Positions 1 through 7,181 of a stretch of 16,390 nucleotides of DNA are shown here, piece by piece (the first letter of the stretch is position 1; each line of letters opens with the position of its first letter). The stretch comes from Synechococcales cyanobacterium 340R_concoct_173_sub (GTDB lineage: Bacteria > Cyanobacteriota > Cyanobacteriia > Leptolyngbyales > Leptolyngbyaceae). The notes below the pieces were generated by a model that did no database searches, was not told the DNA's origin, and saw nothing but the letters and a program-made list of their open reading frames with translations. The position numbers and the translations under genes were made by a program. The DNA lies in contig JANXNM010000176.1 of the NCBI GenBank assembly GCA_025354065.1, positions 1 to 16,390 of the forward strand, read 5' to 3'.

Positions 1-1154
1 AATGGATTTGCCGGGACAACACGTTTGTACAAATAGCTATCAAACGTCAGCTTCTGAACATCAATGTCACTACACATTTCCACAAAAGCTTCACGAGTTG
101 CGTCGCTACGGTAGAACACACGCTGAAGGATATCCAACACCAAATAGGTGATGCCGTATTCCTTATCCCAACGCTTAATGTAAACCTTCAAATCTGCTTC
201 AGTCGGGATTCTAGATCCATTTTCAGAAAACTCAACGATCGCTTCCGCACACATACGAGCCGATTTTGCTGCAAAGTAAATGCCTTCACCGGACGATTTA
301 GTGACAGTTCCCGCCGCATCACCGACTAAGGCAACTCGACCGACAACCCGACGAGGTCTTGGATGTTCAGGAATAGGATGAGCTTCAACGCGAATAATTT
401 TACCGCCGCGTAGCTTTTCCGCTGCCCGAGTCCGAATTCCAGCTTGGAGTTTCTTGATCTGAGCTTGGTTCGGCTTCATGGTCCCGGTTCCAACGGCAAC
501 ATGATCGTGTTTTGGGAACACCCAAGCATAGAAGTCCGTTGATACGTCGTCTCCGACATACATTTCAGCCAAGTCATCGTAGTACGCCATCTTGTCAGGT
601 GGCAGCATGATCCGCTCTTGGAACGCAATTGCATAGTTGTAGTCACCCGCATCAATTGCTTTGGCAACCCGCGAATTTGCGCCATCCGCACCTACAACTA
701 GATCCACAACCAGCTTCTTATCCACGCCCTCAATTCCATTGGAATGATCTGCGTAATGCAGGGTGTAAGACCCCGTGCTTGTGGTGGGTAGCTCCAACTT
801 GTACATGGTGCCATTAATCAGCTTTGCACCTAGTGATGCAGCCCGAGTCCGTAGAAATTCATCAAATACTTCACGGCGGACCATACCAATGTATTCGTCC
901 TTCTTCAGCGTCTGACCAATATCCACCTCAACATCTGAAGGGGAAATCATCTTCATCCGTCGAACCTTACGATCGATGATGCTTTCCGGCAAATCAAATT
1001 CTTGCACCATACAAAGTGGAATCGCACCACCGCAGGGTTTCACATTGTCTAACTTACGTTCAATTAAGAACGTCTCAATCCCAGCCTTTGCCAAGACTTC
1101 CGCCGCACAGGATCCAGCCGGACCTCCACCAACAACAGCTACGCGTAGTGCCAA
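1..1154 (-). CDS. chlP: Geranylgeranyl reductase (C-terminus cut by window edge)
   Basis: ChlP uses NADPH to reduce the geranylgeranyl chain to phytyl, for chlorophyll a and tocopherol, at the thylakoid membrane. The translation opens with a Rossmann FAD-binding site, GGGPAG at residues 9-14. It continues through the family block KPCGGAIPLCMV and a second FAD motif, GDAAGTVTKSSGEGI, near residues 278-292. The visible part is 384 codons and breaks off after VVPANP; the family is usually a little over 400 residues, so only some 20 are missing. In this frame a TAG stop lies a few codons upstream and there is no ATG or GTG between it and the FAD motif. The start must therefore be TTG at 1154-1152, giving MALRVAVVGGG. 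A GGAG Shine-Dalgarno sits 8 bases before it. The gene diverges from the deoC side across a long spacer. Identification is very secure; the start codon is inferred. Confidence 0.96.
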   Translation of the reverse strand, partial: MALRVAVVGGGPAGSCAAEVLAKAGIETFLIERKLDNVKPCGGAIPLCMVQEFDLPESIIDRKVRRMKMISPSDVEVDIGQTLKKDEYIGMVRREVFDEFLRTRAASLGAKLINGTMYKLELPTTSTGSYTLHYADHSNGIEGVDKKLVVDLVVGADGANSRVAKAIDAGDYNYAIAFQERIMLPPDKMAYYDDLAEMYVGDDVSTDFYAWVFPKHDHVAVGTGTMKPNQAQIKKLQAGIRTRAAEKLRGGKIIRVEAHPIPEHPRPRRVVGRVALVGDAAGTVTKSSGEGIYFAAKSARMCAEAIVEFSENGSRIPTEADLKVYIKRWDKEYGITYLVLDILQRVFYRSDATREAFVEMCSDIDVQKLTFDSYLYKRVVPANP

Positions 1155-1621
1155 AGCCCTATCTCCAAATAACGTCTAGAACTTACAAATGCGATCGTAG
1201 CATGGAGAATTTGGTCGCTGAGTCGGTCTAATACAAAGTTGAAACAGAGCTTAACATGAGATACGGAACGCATTGAAAGCCGCGTCAGAGCAAAAAGCTC
1301 CGAAAATTTTAACAATTGAATAATCCCTGAAGAACTACGCTCCCTAAATTAAGTTTCTTTACTAGGACGTGTGGGATACATTCAGACTCATTGTTTTAAG
1401 AGTATCTATCTGCTAATGGAAGATGACAAGCCATCACTTCCGTAAATTTTTAATAAGATTAAGCAGTTTGTGGCGATTTTTCCGGATTCTGTAAAGTTAA
1501 AGTGAAGAGTGGGTAACCATTTAAGAAATTCCGTATATTTACTGAATTTGAGCATTAATCAACCGACCGCTATGGTTATTTAGTGAAATAAATTGCTCTA
1601 CATAATTTTAGGCAACCAACT
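1155..1621. other. Intergenic spacer upstream of chlP
   Basis: This spacer of about 470 bases is AT-richer than the flanking genes. It should hold the leftward chlP promoter and, at its right end, a possible rightward promoter. I see no convincing ORF, RNA gene, long repeat or transposon end in it. Short ORFs that overlap its left part are antisense shadows of chlP. Confidence 0.6.
1548..1576 (+). promoter_or_regulatory. Possible sigma-70-type promoter for the small ORF at 1622
   Basis: TTGAGC at 1548-1553 is followed after exactly 17 bases by TATGGT at 1571-1576. Each hexamer matches 4 of 6 consensus bases. The position, about 45 bases before the ATG at 1622, suits a promoter. Matches this good also arise by chance in AT-rich DNA, so the call is weak. 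Confidence 0.28.
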
Positions 1622-1828
1622 ATGAATACAACTTTACAAATCATCTACCGATTTAGCATTTTAGTCCCGATCGGGTTCTGTACATCTGAGGTCATTAGTA
1701 TGGGGGTCCCTGCCTCCGTCAAAGCACCTGCGATCGCCGAAACCACAGCCGTTGGATCGCCGAAAGATATTTTCGTGCCCCAACCTAATAATCCGCCTCT
1801 GTTCACACGAGGTTCGGGAACGCGCTAG
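1622..1828 (+). CDS. Possible small exported protein, unknown function
   Basis: This is a 68-residue ORF in an otherwise empty spacer. Its N-terminus has one positive charge followed by a hydrophobic stretch (FSILVPIGF). An Ala-rich segment with a plausible signal-peptidase site comes next (VKAPAIA, about residues 31-37). The rest is a short Pro/Gly/Arg-rich tail, PQPNNPPLFTRGSGTR. That tail loosely recalls the P-x-R-G-x-P...GGGTR motif near the N-terminus of cyanobacterial DUF928 proteins, so the ORF could be a truncated relative, but the likeness is short. A candidate promoter lies upstream; the ribosome site is weak (AGG 9 bases before ATG). A leftward ORF overlaps the same bases and looks less protein-like. 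The ORF may be real, a remnant or chance. Confidence 0.35.
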   Translation: MNTTLQIIYRFSILVPIGFCTSEVISMGVPASVKAPAIAETTAVGSPKDIFVPQPNNPPLFTRGSGTR

Positions 1829-1980
1829 GAATCCGAGTTTGTAATAGATACAGGCTAGTACCGTAAAGCAGTGATACAAGTGATACAGATGTATATCGTC
1901 TGCATATCATCAATAGAGCAGCCTAAGCTTTAGAGTGAATAAGGCGATGATGATTCAGATGATGCGTAAGAGGCGATTTG

Positions 1981-2658
1981 ATGACGGTGAATCCGCAGGA
2001 CTATGCCAATATCGACTTGGCTCCCCTAATTGACCATTCTCTACTAAGCCCCAGTGCGATCGGATTGCAGGTAGAGCAGTTTTGTAATGAAGCGGATTTG
2101 CGCGGGTTTGCCGCAGTCTGTGTACCCCCTTGTCATGTCAAGAAGGCCGTTGAACTATTGCATAACAAAAAGCCAAGGGTCTGCACGGTGATTGGGTTTC
2201 CGACAGGATTTTCAACGAGTTCCACGAAGCTATATGAAGCCCTTGAAGCGGCAGAGTTTGGGGCGACGGAATTGGATGTGGTGATTAATATTGGTTGGCT
2301 AAAAGAAGGCCGATCGGATGATGTGCATCGAGAACTCGCTCAAATTTGTGAGGAAACGGGATGCATGATTAAGGCAATTTTGGAAATGGCGCTGCTGACG
2401 GATGGGGAAAAGCGTCTGGCGGCAGAGCTAGCGATGGATGCAGGGGCGGCCTTTTTGAAAACCAGTACAGGTTGGGTTGGTGGAGCAACGGTAGAAGATG
2501 TGCGAATTTTGAAGGAAATTAGTCGCGATCGGGTTGGCATCAAGGCATCGGGGGGCATTCGGACCCTAGAAAAAGCTATGGAATTAATCCTGGCCGGGGC
2601 AACTCGGATTGGAACGTCTCGAGGGATGGAATTGCTGAAGGCTCAGAGTGGGCGATAA
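1981..2658 (+). CDS. deoC: Deoxyribose-phosphate aldolase
   Basis: DeoC cleaves 2-deoxyribose-5-phosphate to glyceraldehyde-3-phosphate and acetaldehyde in the cytosol, in deoxynucleoside catabolism. All catalytic positions of this class I TIM-barrel aldolase are present: Asp99 in ELDVVINIG, the Schiff-base Lys160 in FLKTSTGW, and Lys188 in IKASGGIR. At 225 residues it has the usual short bacterial length. I chose the ATG at 1981 over an in-frame TTG at 1978, because AAGAGG at 1968-1973 is 7 bases from the ATG but only 4 from the TTG. recO follows 72 bases downstream on the same strand with no visible terminator, so the two are probably co-transcribed. Confidence 0.96.
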   Translation: MTVNPQDYANIDLAPLIDHSLLSPSAIGLQVEQFCNEADLRGFAAVCVPPCHVKKAVELLHNKKPRVCTVIGFPTGFSTSSTKLYEALEAAEFGATELDVVINIGWLKEGRSDDVHRELAQICEETGCMIKAILEMALLTDGEKRLAAELAMDAGAAFLKTSTGWVGGATVEDVRILKEISRDRVGIKASGGIRTLEKAMELILAGATRIGTSRGMELLKAQSGR

Positions 2659-2730
2659 TTCAGTAGACGAGAATTCTTGAAAACTCTATGAACAATATTC
2701 TATGCGCGACATCTTAATGAACAGCAGCTT

Positions 2731-3672
2731 ATGACTAGCGATCGGGATGAACGTAATGCCCGAACCTACCGCGTCACCGGAATCAATCTTCGTAGCAAAC
2801 CGTCTGGGGAAGCCGATCGGATGATGACGATTTTGACGAAAGAGGCGGGATTGATTCGGGTAATTGCACCCAGTGCCCGGAAGCAGAAGTCCAGCTTATC
2901 GGGCCGCAGTTCATTGTTTGTAGTAAACGACTTACTAATTGCGCGGGGCAAGTCCATGGATAAAATCACCCAAGCAGAGTCAATTGAATCGTTTCCAAAA
3001 CTCGCCCTCGACATTCGTAAACTCACCGCCAGCCAATATCTAGCCGAACTCGCCCTCCAGCAAGCCCAGAGCGATCAATCTCAGGAAGGACTGTTTTATC
3101 TTTTGATGGAACATTTACATCGATTGCAAGCCGCTGCACCCGAAGAAATCTTGGCTCGGTTGACCCATGCCATCTATCAGCTTTTAGCAATAGCTGGGGT
3201 TGCCCCGCAGATGTATCGTTGTTGTCTGAGTGGAGAAATTCTAGAACCTGAAGTAGGAAATCCGGTGTGGCGGGCGGCTTTTAGTGTAGAGGCGGGGGGA
3301 GCAGTAACGTTGGCAGCATTGGCAGCTTGGCGATCGGAGCAGCAGGGTGAAATACCAGAAGACGATCGGGAAATACAGGCTGGATCTGGAGCGGTGACAG
3401 CAAGGGCGGCGGTGACTCGGGTTGCAGAACGTCCGGTGCAGCTCTATTCTCCCAAACAAGCCTCTCGGCCCACTCAGCTTGGCGCTATTCAAATGACGCT
3501 GATGCAGCAACTATCGGGGAAAGAGTTACCCTATTTGGATCCAGAAACCCTTCCCCAAGGCATGAATCCCGACATGGCATGGCGATCGATTGAACGACTT
3601 TTACGATCCTGTGCTCATTACCATTTCGATCGACCGATCCGATCGGCGACATTATTAGATCAACTCTTTTAG
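2731..3672 (+). CDS. recO: DNA repair protein RecO
   Basis: RecO works in the RecFOR pathway: it binds single-stranded DNA, anneals strands and helps RecR load RecA at gaps. The N-terminal OB-fold region (about residues 12-90) carries the family pattern YRVTGINLRSKPSGEADRM and GLIRVIAPSARKQKSSL. An all-helical C-terminal domain follows (about residues 95 to the end). At 313 residues it is longer than most RecO proteins. The excess lies near residues 198-250, rich in Gly, Ala and Glu, where compact homologues have a short turn. The zinc-binding cysteines seen in many RecO proteins are reduced to Cys164-Cys165; the second pair is absent. No clear Shine-Dalgarno precedes the ATG. It lies just downstream of deoC. 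Confidence 0.92.
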   Translation: MTSDRDERNARTYRVTGINLRSKPSGEADRMMTILTKEAGLIRVIAPSARKQKSSLSGRSSLFVVNDLLIARGKSMDKITQAESIESFPKLALDIRKLTASQYLAELALQQAQSDQSQEGLFYLLMEHLHRLQAAAPEEILARLTHAIYQLLAIAGVAPQMYRCCLSGEILEPEVGNPVWRAAFSVEAGGAVTLAALAAWRSEQQGEIPEDDREIQAGSGAVTARAAVTRVAERPVQLYSPKQASRPTQLGAIQMTLMQQLSGKELPYLDPETLPQGMNPDMAWRSIERLLRSCAHYHFDRPIRSATLLDQLF

Positions 3673-3888
3673 GCAAATTGAGTACGAAATTCATATTTTG
3701 AAGTGCTTTAAGATACTCGTAGCGTAGAATCGATCGCCGATTCGTCCGACTTCGAATAAGATGCAGGTGCTAAACTATTAACAGACATTTCCGCGACTGA
3801 GGATCTATTAATATCCTAATCAATGTCTTATTTACTTTCATTTCATGATAATTTTTCTTCTCCACATTAGGCTATAAAACCCGGCAGT

Positions 3889-5439
3889 ATGCACAATCCT
3901 GTGTCCCCCCAACCGTCCCGAAAAACAACGCCCCCAACGCCTGGAAACCCGACTTCCCGTGGAAAATCAGCGGGGAATCAGGGCAGCCCATTTGGGGATG
4001 AATCTAAAGTTATTCCGTTCGATAAGGCCAAGGTATTGCTTCAAGATTCTTCAGACCCATCAATCCATCGGCCACTTCTTAAGGGTGGAGAGCTTCAGGA
4101 GCCATTAGTCCAGCTTGAAGCCTTGGTCCAGCCTGAAGTTCCGCAACAGCGAGGCTTTCTTCCTGTGTTAAAAAATCGTGCTTTCTTGACGCTGTGGTCA
4201 GGTCAGGTTTTTTCGCAGTTGGCCGACAAAGTTTACTTAGTCTTAATGATTGCGCTGATTGCATCCCGGTTTCAACAGGACAACCAACCCATCAGCGGTT
4301 GGGTATCATCGACGATGATTGCTTCAACGATTCCAGCGATTTTATTTGGTTCTATTGCTGGCGTTTATGTCGATCGGTGGTCCAAGAAAGGCGTTTTAGT
4401 CGCGACCAACTTGTTACGTGGACTGTTGGTTTTTTCGCTTCCGGTAATGTTGTGGGCCGTGAAAGACTGGGCACCTTGGGGCGAGACTCCGGTGGGGTTT
4501 GCGTTAATGTTAGTGATCACATTTTTAGTATCCACCTTGACGCAGTTCTTTGCGCCTGCTGAGCAATCGGTGATGCCTCTTTTGGTGGAAAAAGAAAATC
4601 TTCTGTCTGCTAATTCGTTGTACACCACCACGATGATGGCCTCGGTGATTATTGGATTTGCTGTTGGGGAGCCGCTGTTGGCGTTGGCTGATCAGCTTTT
4701 TTCAGGCTTGGGCGTGATGGATTTAGGCAAAGAACTGGTGGTGGGCGGCGGCTATGCGATCGCAGGTCTATTGCTCCTATTGCTCAAAACAGGTGAAGTC
4801 CCCGTCGATAAAACGATCGAACGTCCCCACGTATTTGCCGATATTAAAGATGGATTGAACTACCTTGGCAAACAAGCCCATGTGCGGGCAGCCTTGATTC
4901 AGCTCGTGATTTTGTTCTCAGTCTTTGCAGCATTATCGGTGTTAGCCGTGCGGTTGGCTGAAGTGATGCCCGAAATAAAATCGTCACAATTTGGCTTTTT
5001 GTTGGCAGCAGGCGGTTTGGGCATGGCCATGGGTGCGACGTTGTTGGGCAACTTTGGTCAGCGAATTTCAAACAATCGACTTGCGCTGTACGGCTCAACG
5101 GGCGTGGCGGTGGCCTTGTCGGCCTTGGCATTCACGTACACTCATTTCTGGCCGTCCTTTGGGTGTTTAGCATTGGTGGGATTTTTTGCGGCGGCGATCG
5201 GGATTCCCATGCAAACTACCATTCAACAAGAAACCCCGGAAGACATGCGGGGCAAGGTATTTGGCCTGCAAAATAATGCGGTGAACATTGCTTTGAGTTT
5301 GCCATTGGTGTTGGCAGGCATTGGGGAATCGGCGTTGGGGTTGAAGGTCGTATTTTTATGTTTGTCAGCGATCGTGCTGGGTGGCGGAGCCTTGACTTGG
5401 TATATCACCCGTGACGGTATTCCCGAGACTGAAGTTTAA
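3889..5439 (+). CDS. MFS-type membrane transporter, substrate unknown
   Basis: This is a 516-residue major facilitator superfamily protein, most like the exporter-type MFS_3 group (EntS/NreB-like). Residues 1 to about 89 are Pro-, Ser- and Gly-rich and lack hydrophobic segments, so they form a disordered cytoplasmic extension. The membrane core starts at the conserved NRAFLTLWSGQVFSQLADKV (about 96-115). The motif A-like loop GVYVDRWSKKG follows, and near the C-terminus there is the MFS_3 pattern EDMRGKVFGLQNN. About 12 hydrophobic segments are visible. The substrate cannot be read from sequence. A TATAAA at 3873-3878 lies only 10 bases before the ATG with no good -35, so if it is a promoter the mRNA would be almost leaderless. 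The glycosyltransferase gene follows 85 bases on. Confidence 0.87.
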   Translation: MHNPVSPQPSRKTTPPTPGNPTSRGKSAGNQGSPFGDESKVIPFDKAKVLLQDSSDPSIHRPLLKGGELQEPLVQLEALVQPEVPQQRGFLPVLKNRAFLTLWSGQVFSQLADKVYLVLMIALIASRFQQDNQPISGWVSSTMIASTIPAILFGSIAGVYVDRWSKKGVLVATNLLRGLLVFSLPVMLWAVKDWAPWGETPVGFALMLVITFLVSTLTQFFAPAEQSVMPLLVEKENLLSANSLYTTTMMASVIIGFAVGEPLLALADQLFSGLGVMDLGKELVVGGGYAIAGLLLLLLKTGEVPVDKTIERPHVFADIKDGLNYLGKQAHVRAALIQLVILFSVFAALSVLAVRLAEVMPEIKSSQFGFLLAAGGLGMAMGATLLGNFGQRISNNRLALYGSTGVAVALSALAFTYTHFWPSFGCLALVGFFAAAIGIPMQTTIQQETPEDMRGKVFGLQNNAVNIALSLPLVLAGIGESALGLKVVFLCLSAIVLGGGALTWYITRDGIPETEV

Positions 5440-5524
5440 GTGTCTGTTAAATGTCCGTCCTCACCCATAATGGACTGAGACTCAAAGACGGTTTAAGCTC
5501 ATTTAGGACACAACGGTAGAAAAC

Positions 5525-6745
5525 ATGCATATTGCTTGGTTAGGGAAAAAGTCGCCATTTTGTGGCAACGTTACCTACGGTCGAGAAGTCACAAATTCAC
5601 TTCTCGATCGAGAGCATCACGTTAGCTTTTTTCACTTTTCCCAAGACGATAATGAAGAAGAGAATAGTGCTGAATTCGCCCCTAATTTTCAGGAAGTAAC
5701 CATTCCGTTTTTGTTCAAATCTCAGATTTATACATTACCCAAGTTACGATCGAGCAAGCTTCTGTACCGGGCACTTCGACGGTTGAAGCCTGATGTAGTC
5801 CATGCCTCGCTCACATTGTCGCCCCTTGATTTTCGATTGCCGGAATTATGTGAAGACTTAGATGTACCGTTGGTTGCGACCTTTCATCCGGCGTTTGATA
5901 ATCAGGTGCGAAACTGGGCTTCGGGGACTCAATATTTGATGTATCAGCTTTATGCCCCCGCGCTGGCTCATTACGATCGGGTGATTGTTTTCTCCTACTT
6001 ACAGAAAGATCTGTTGATCAAGTTAGGCGTGGGGAGCAATAGGATTGCCGTGATTCCCAACGGCGTTGATGTGGATAAATATTGCCCCAGTTCCATCCCG
6101 AAAAAAGACATGGCAATGCGGCAAGCTTGGGGTAACGATCGTATTTTTGTATATCAAGGTCGTATTGCACCAGAGAAAAATGTTGAAGCGCTGCTTAAAG
6201 CCTGGAAATCGGCGAATATGGGCGCTGACAGTCGGTTGTTGATGGTGGGGAGTGGGCCGTTGTTGCCATCGTTGAAGGCGCAGTACGGCGAGGAGATTGG
6301 AGTGCAATGGCTAGGATTTGTGGCGGAAGAAAGTCGGCGGATTGAGATTTTACGCAGTGCGGATGTATACATTTTGCCGTCACTAGTGGAAGGATTATCG
6401 TTGTCATTACTCGAAGCCATGGCTTGCGGATTGGCCTGTATTGCGACGGATGCAGGTGCGGATGGGGAAGTGCTGGAGAAAGGTGCGGGGATTATTATGC
6501 GGACCAATCAGTCTGTAGCGACTCAGTTGCAAACACTGTTACCGTTGTTTCGCGACCATCCAGGACTAACGCAATTGCTGGGACAAAAGGCTCGCGATCG
6601 GGTTTTGGAACGGTATACTTTGAGCCAGAACATTAAGGATGTGGAAGCACTGTATGCGGAAGTCTGTCAGAAGGGCAAGATGGCTCCGGTTGCGAGTAGT
6701 CTTCGGGCTTCGTTTGGGTTAAGCAAAGGGCTGGCCTCTCGGTAG
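5525..6745 (+). CDS. GT4-family glycosyltransferase
   Basis: This is a retaining, GT-B-fold glycosyltransferase of 406 residues, likely adding a sugar from a nucleotide-sugar donor to a lipid or polysaccharide. The N-terminal acceptor domain begins MHIAWLGKKSPFCGNVTYGRE. The donor domain starts around PNGVDVDKY (178-186). Family landmarks follow: GRIAPEKNV at 212-220, whose Arg and Lys contact the donor phosphates; VGSGP at 241-245; and the E-x7-E motif Glu289/Glu297 in VEGLSLSLLEAMACG. The N-terminus does not match what I remember of SqdX or DgdA, so I give no gene name and the acceptor is unknown. The gene may share a transcript with the MFS gene before it. Downstream lies decayed sequence, then convergent gyrA. 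Confidence 0.88.
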   Translation: MHIAWLGKKSPFCGNVTYGREVTNSLLDREHHVSFFHFSQDDNEEENSAEFAPNFQEVTIPFLFKSQIYTLPKLRSSKLLYRALRRLKPDVVHASLTLSPLDFRLPELCEDLDVPLVATFHPAFDNQVRNWASGTQYLMYQLYAPALAHYDRVIVFSYLQKDLLIKLGVGSNRIAVIPNGVDVDKYCPSSIPKKDMAMRQAWGNDRIFVYQGRIAPEKNVEALLKAWKSANMGADSRLLMVGSGPLLPSLKAQYGEEIGVQWLGFVAEESRRIEILRSADVYILPSLVEGLSLSLLEAMACGLACIATDAGADGEVLEKGAGIIMRTNQSVATQLQTLLPLFRDHPGLTQLLGQKARDRVLERYTLSQNIKDVEALYAEVCQKGKMAPVASSLRASFGLSKGLASR

Positions 6746-6815
6746 GAATTTGGTGATTTTTGAACAGATGGGTGAAGACTACCTAATATTTTTTAATCAC
6801 TTTTATACCAATTAA

Positions 6816-7010
6816 TTCTATCGAGGCGATACTCCCGAACAGGAAGAAATTGCTTTGCTTTGCGATGATGATTGGAATCTTTCAAACCAAGTTGAGATAT
6901 TGGCTCTATGGCTAGAAAATAACGGAAATAATCTTCCGGTTGGGTCATACGTGGCAGATATTGGTTTTCATTGGCGACGAGACGCAGGTGGTGGTGCAAA
7001 TCTTTACACC
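6816..7010 (+). pseudogene. Remnant A: 65-codon protein fragment without a start
   Basis: Between the glycosyltransferase and gyrA, one rightward frame stays open for 65 codons with a protein-like composition. It opens just after a TAA and reads FYRGDTPEQEEIALL, then WNLSNQVEILALWLENN, then PVGSYVADIGFHWRRDAGGG, before a TGA at 7011. It has no initiation codon and ends abruptly, so it looks like the internal part of a lost gene. I do not recognise the family. The antisense ORF here (6793-7023) is rich in His, Arg and Gln, as shadow frames often are. Natural-looking residues in an untranslatable frame are why I prefer decay over chance. Confidence 0.5.
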
Positions 7011-7133
7011 TGAAGCGGTTCAATTAGCTTTTGATTTAACGCAGGGGTAACCGTGGTTGGTGAATGCTTTAGCGAAAGAAGTCGTTGAAGAACTGGTGAT
7101 AGATTCGACTATTTTATTACACCTATTCATTTA
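6997..7133 (+). pseudogene. Remnant B: C-terminal piece of a P-loop/AAA-like ATPase with an in-frame stop
   Basis: In a second frame, starting inside the end of remnant A, the reading is QIFTPEAVQLAFDLTQG, then TAA (7048-7050), then PWLVNALAKEVVEELVIDS in the same frame. From memory, cyanobacterial AAA-like ATP-binding proteins of the ORC/CDC6-like STAND type have the block TQGQPWLVNALA at this position. The stop thus sits where Gln is expected, as a CAA-to-TAA change would give. A further shift near 7113 restores ITPIHL, like the ITxEHI that follows in the family. Only the last part of the ATPase module is present; the Walker motifs are gone. Bases 7134-7180 read HGEQGREITVIFA in another frame, which I cannot assign. 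Confidence 0.5.
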
Positions 7134-7181
7134 TGCACCATGGTGAACAAGGTCGAGAGATTACCGTAATTTTTGCTTAAA

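Noticed and set aside
1661..1879. 72-codon leftward ORF overlapping the small exported-protein ORF
   Set aside because: Arg/Cys-rich shadow composition with no signal peptide or motif; the rightward frame is more plausible.
1870..1887. Tandem GTGATACA-A-GTGATACA
   Set aside because: Two short units only, with no dyad or promoter context; likely chance.
4194..4562. 122-codon ORF in a second rightward frame
   Set aside because: Overlaps the transporter's conserved first membrane helices in another frame and shows no family motif.
6793..7023. 76-codon leftward ORF in the spacer before gyrA
   Set aside because: Composition is poor for a protein (His/Arg/Gln-rich), and the opposite strand reads as recognisable protein remnants.
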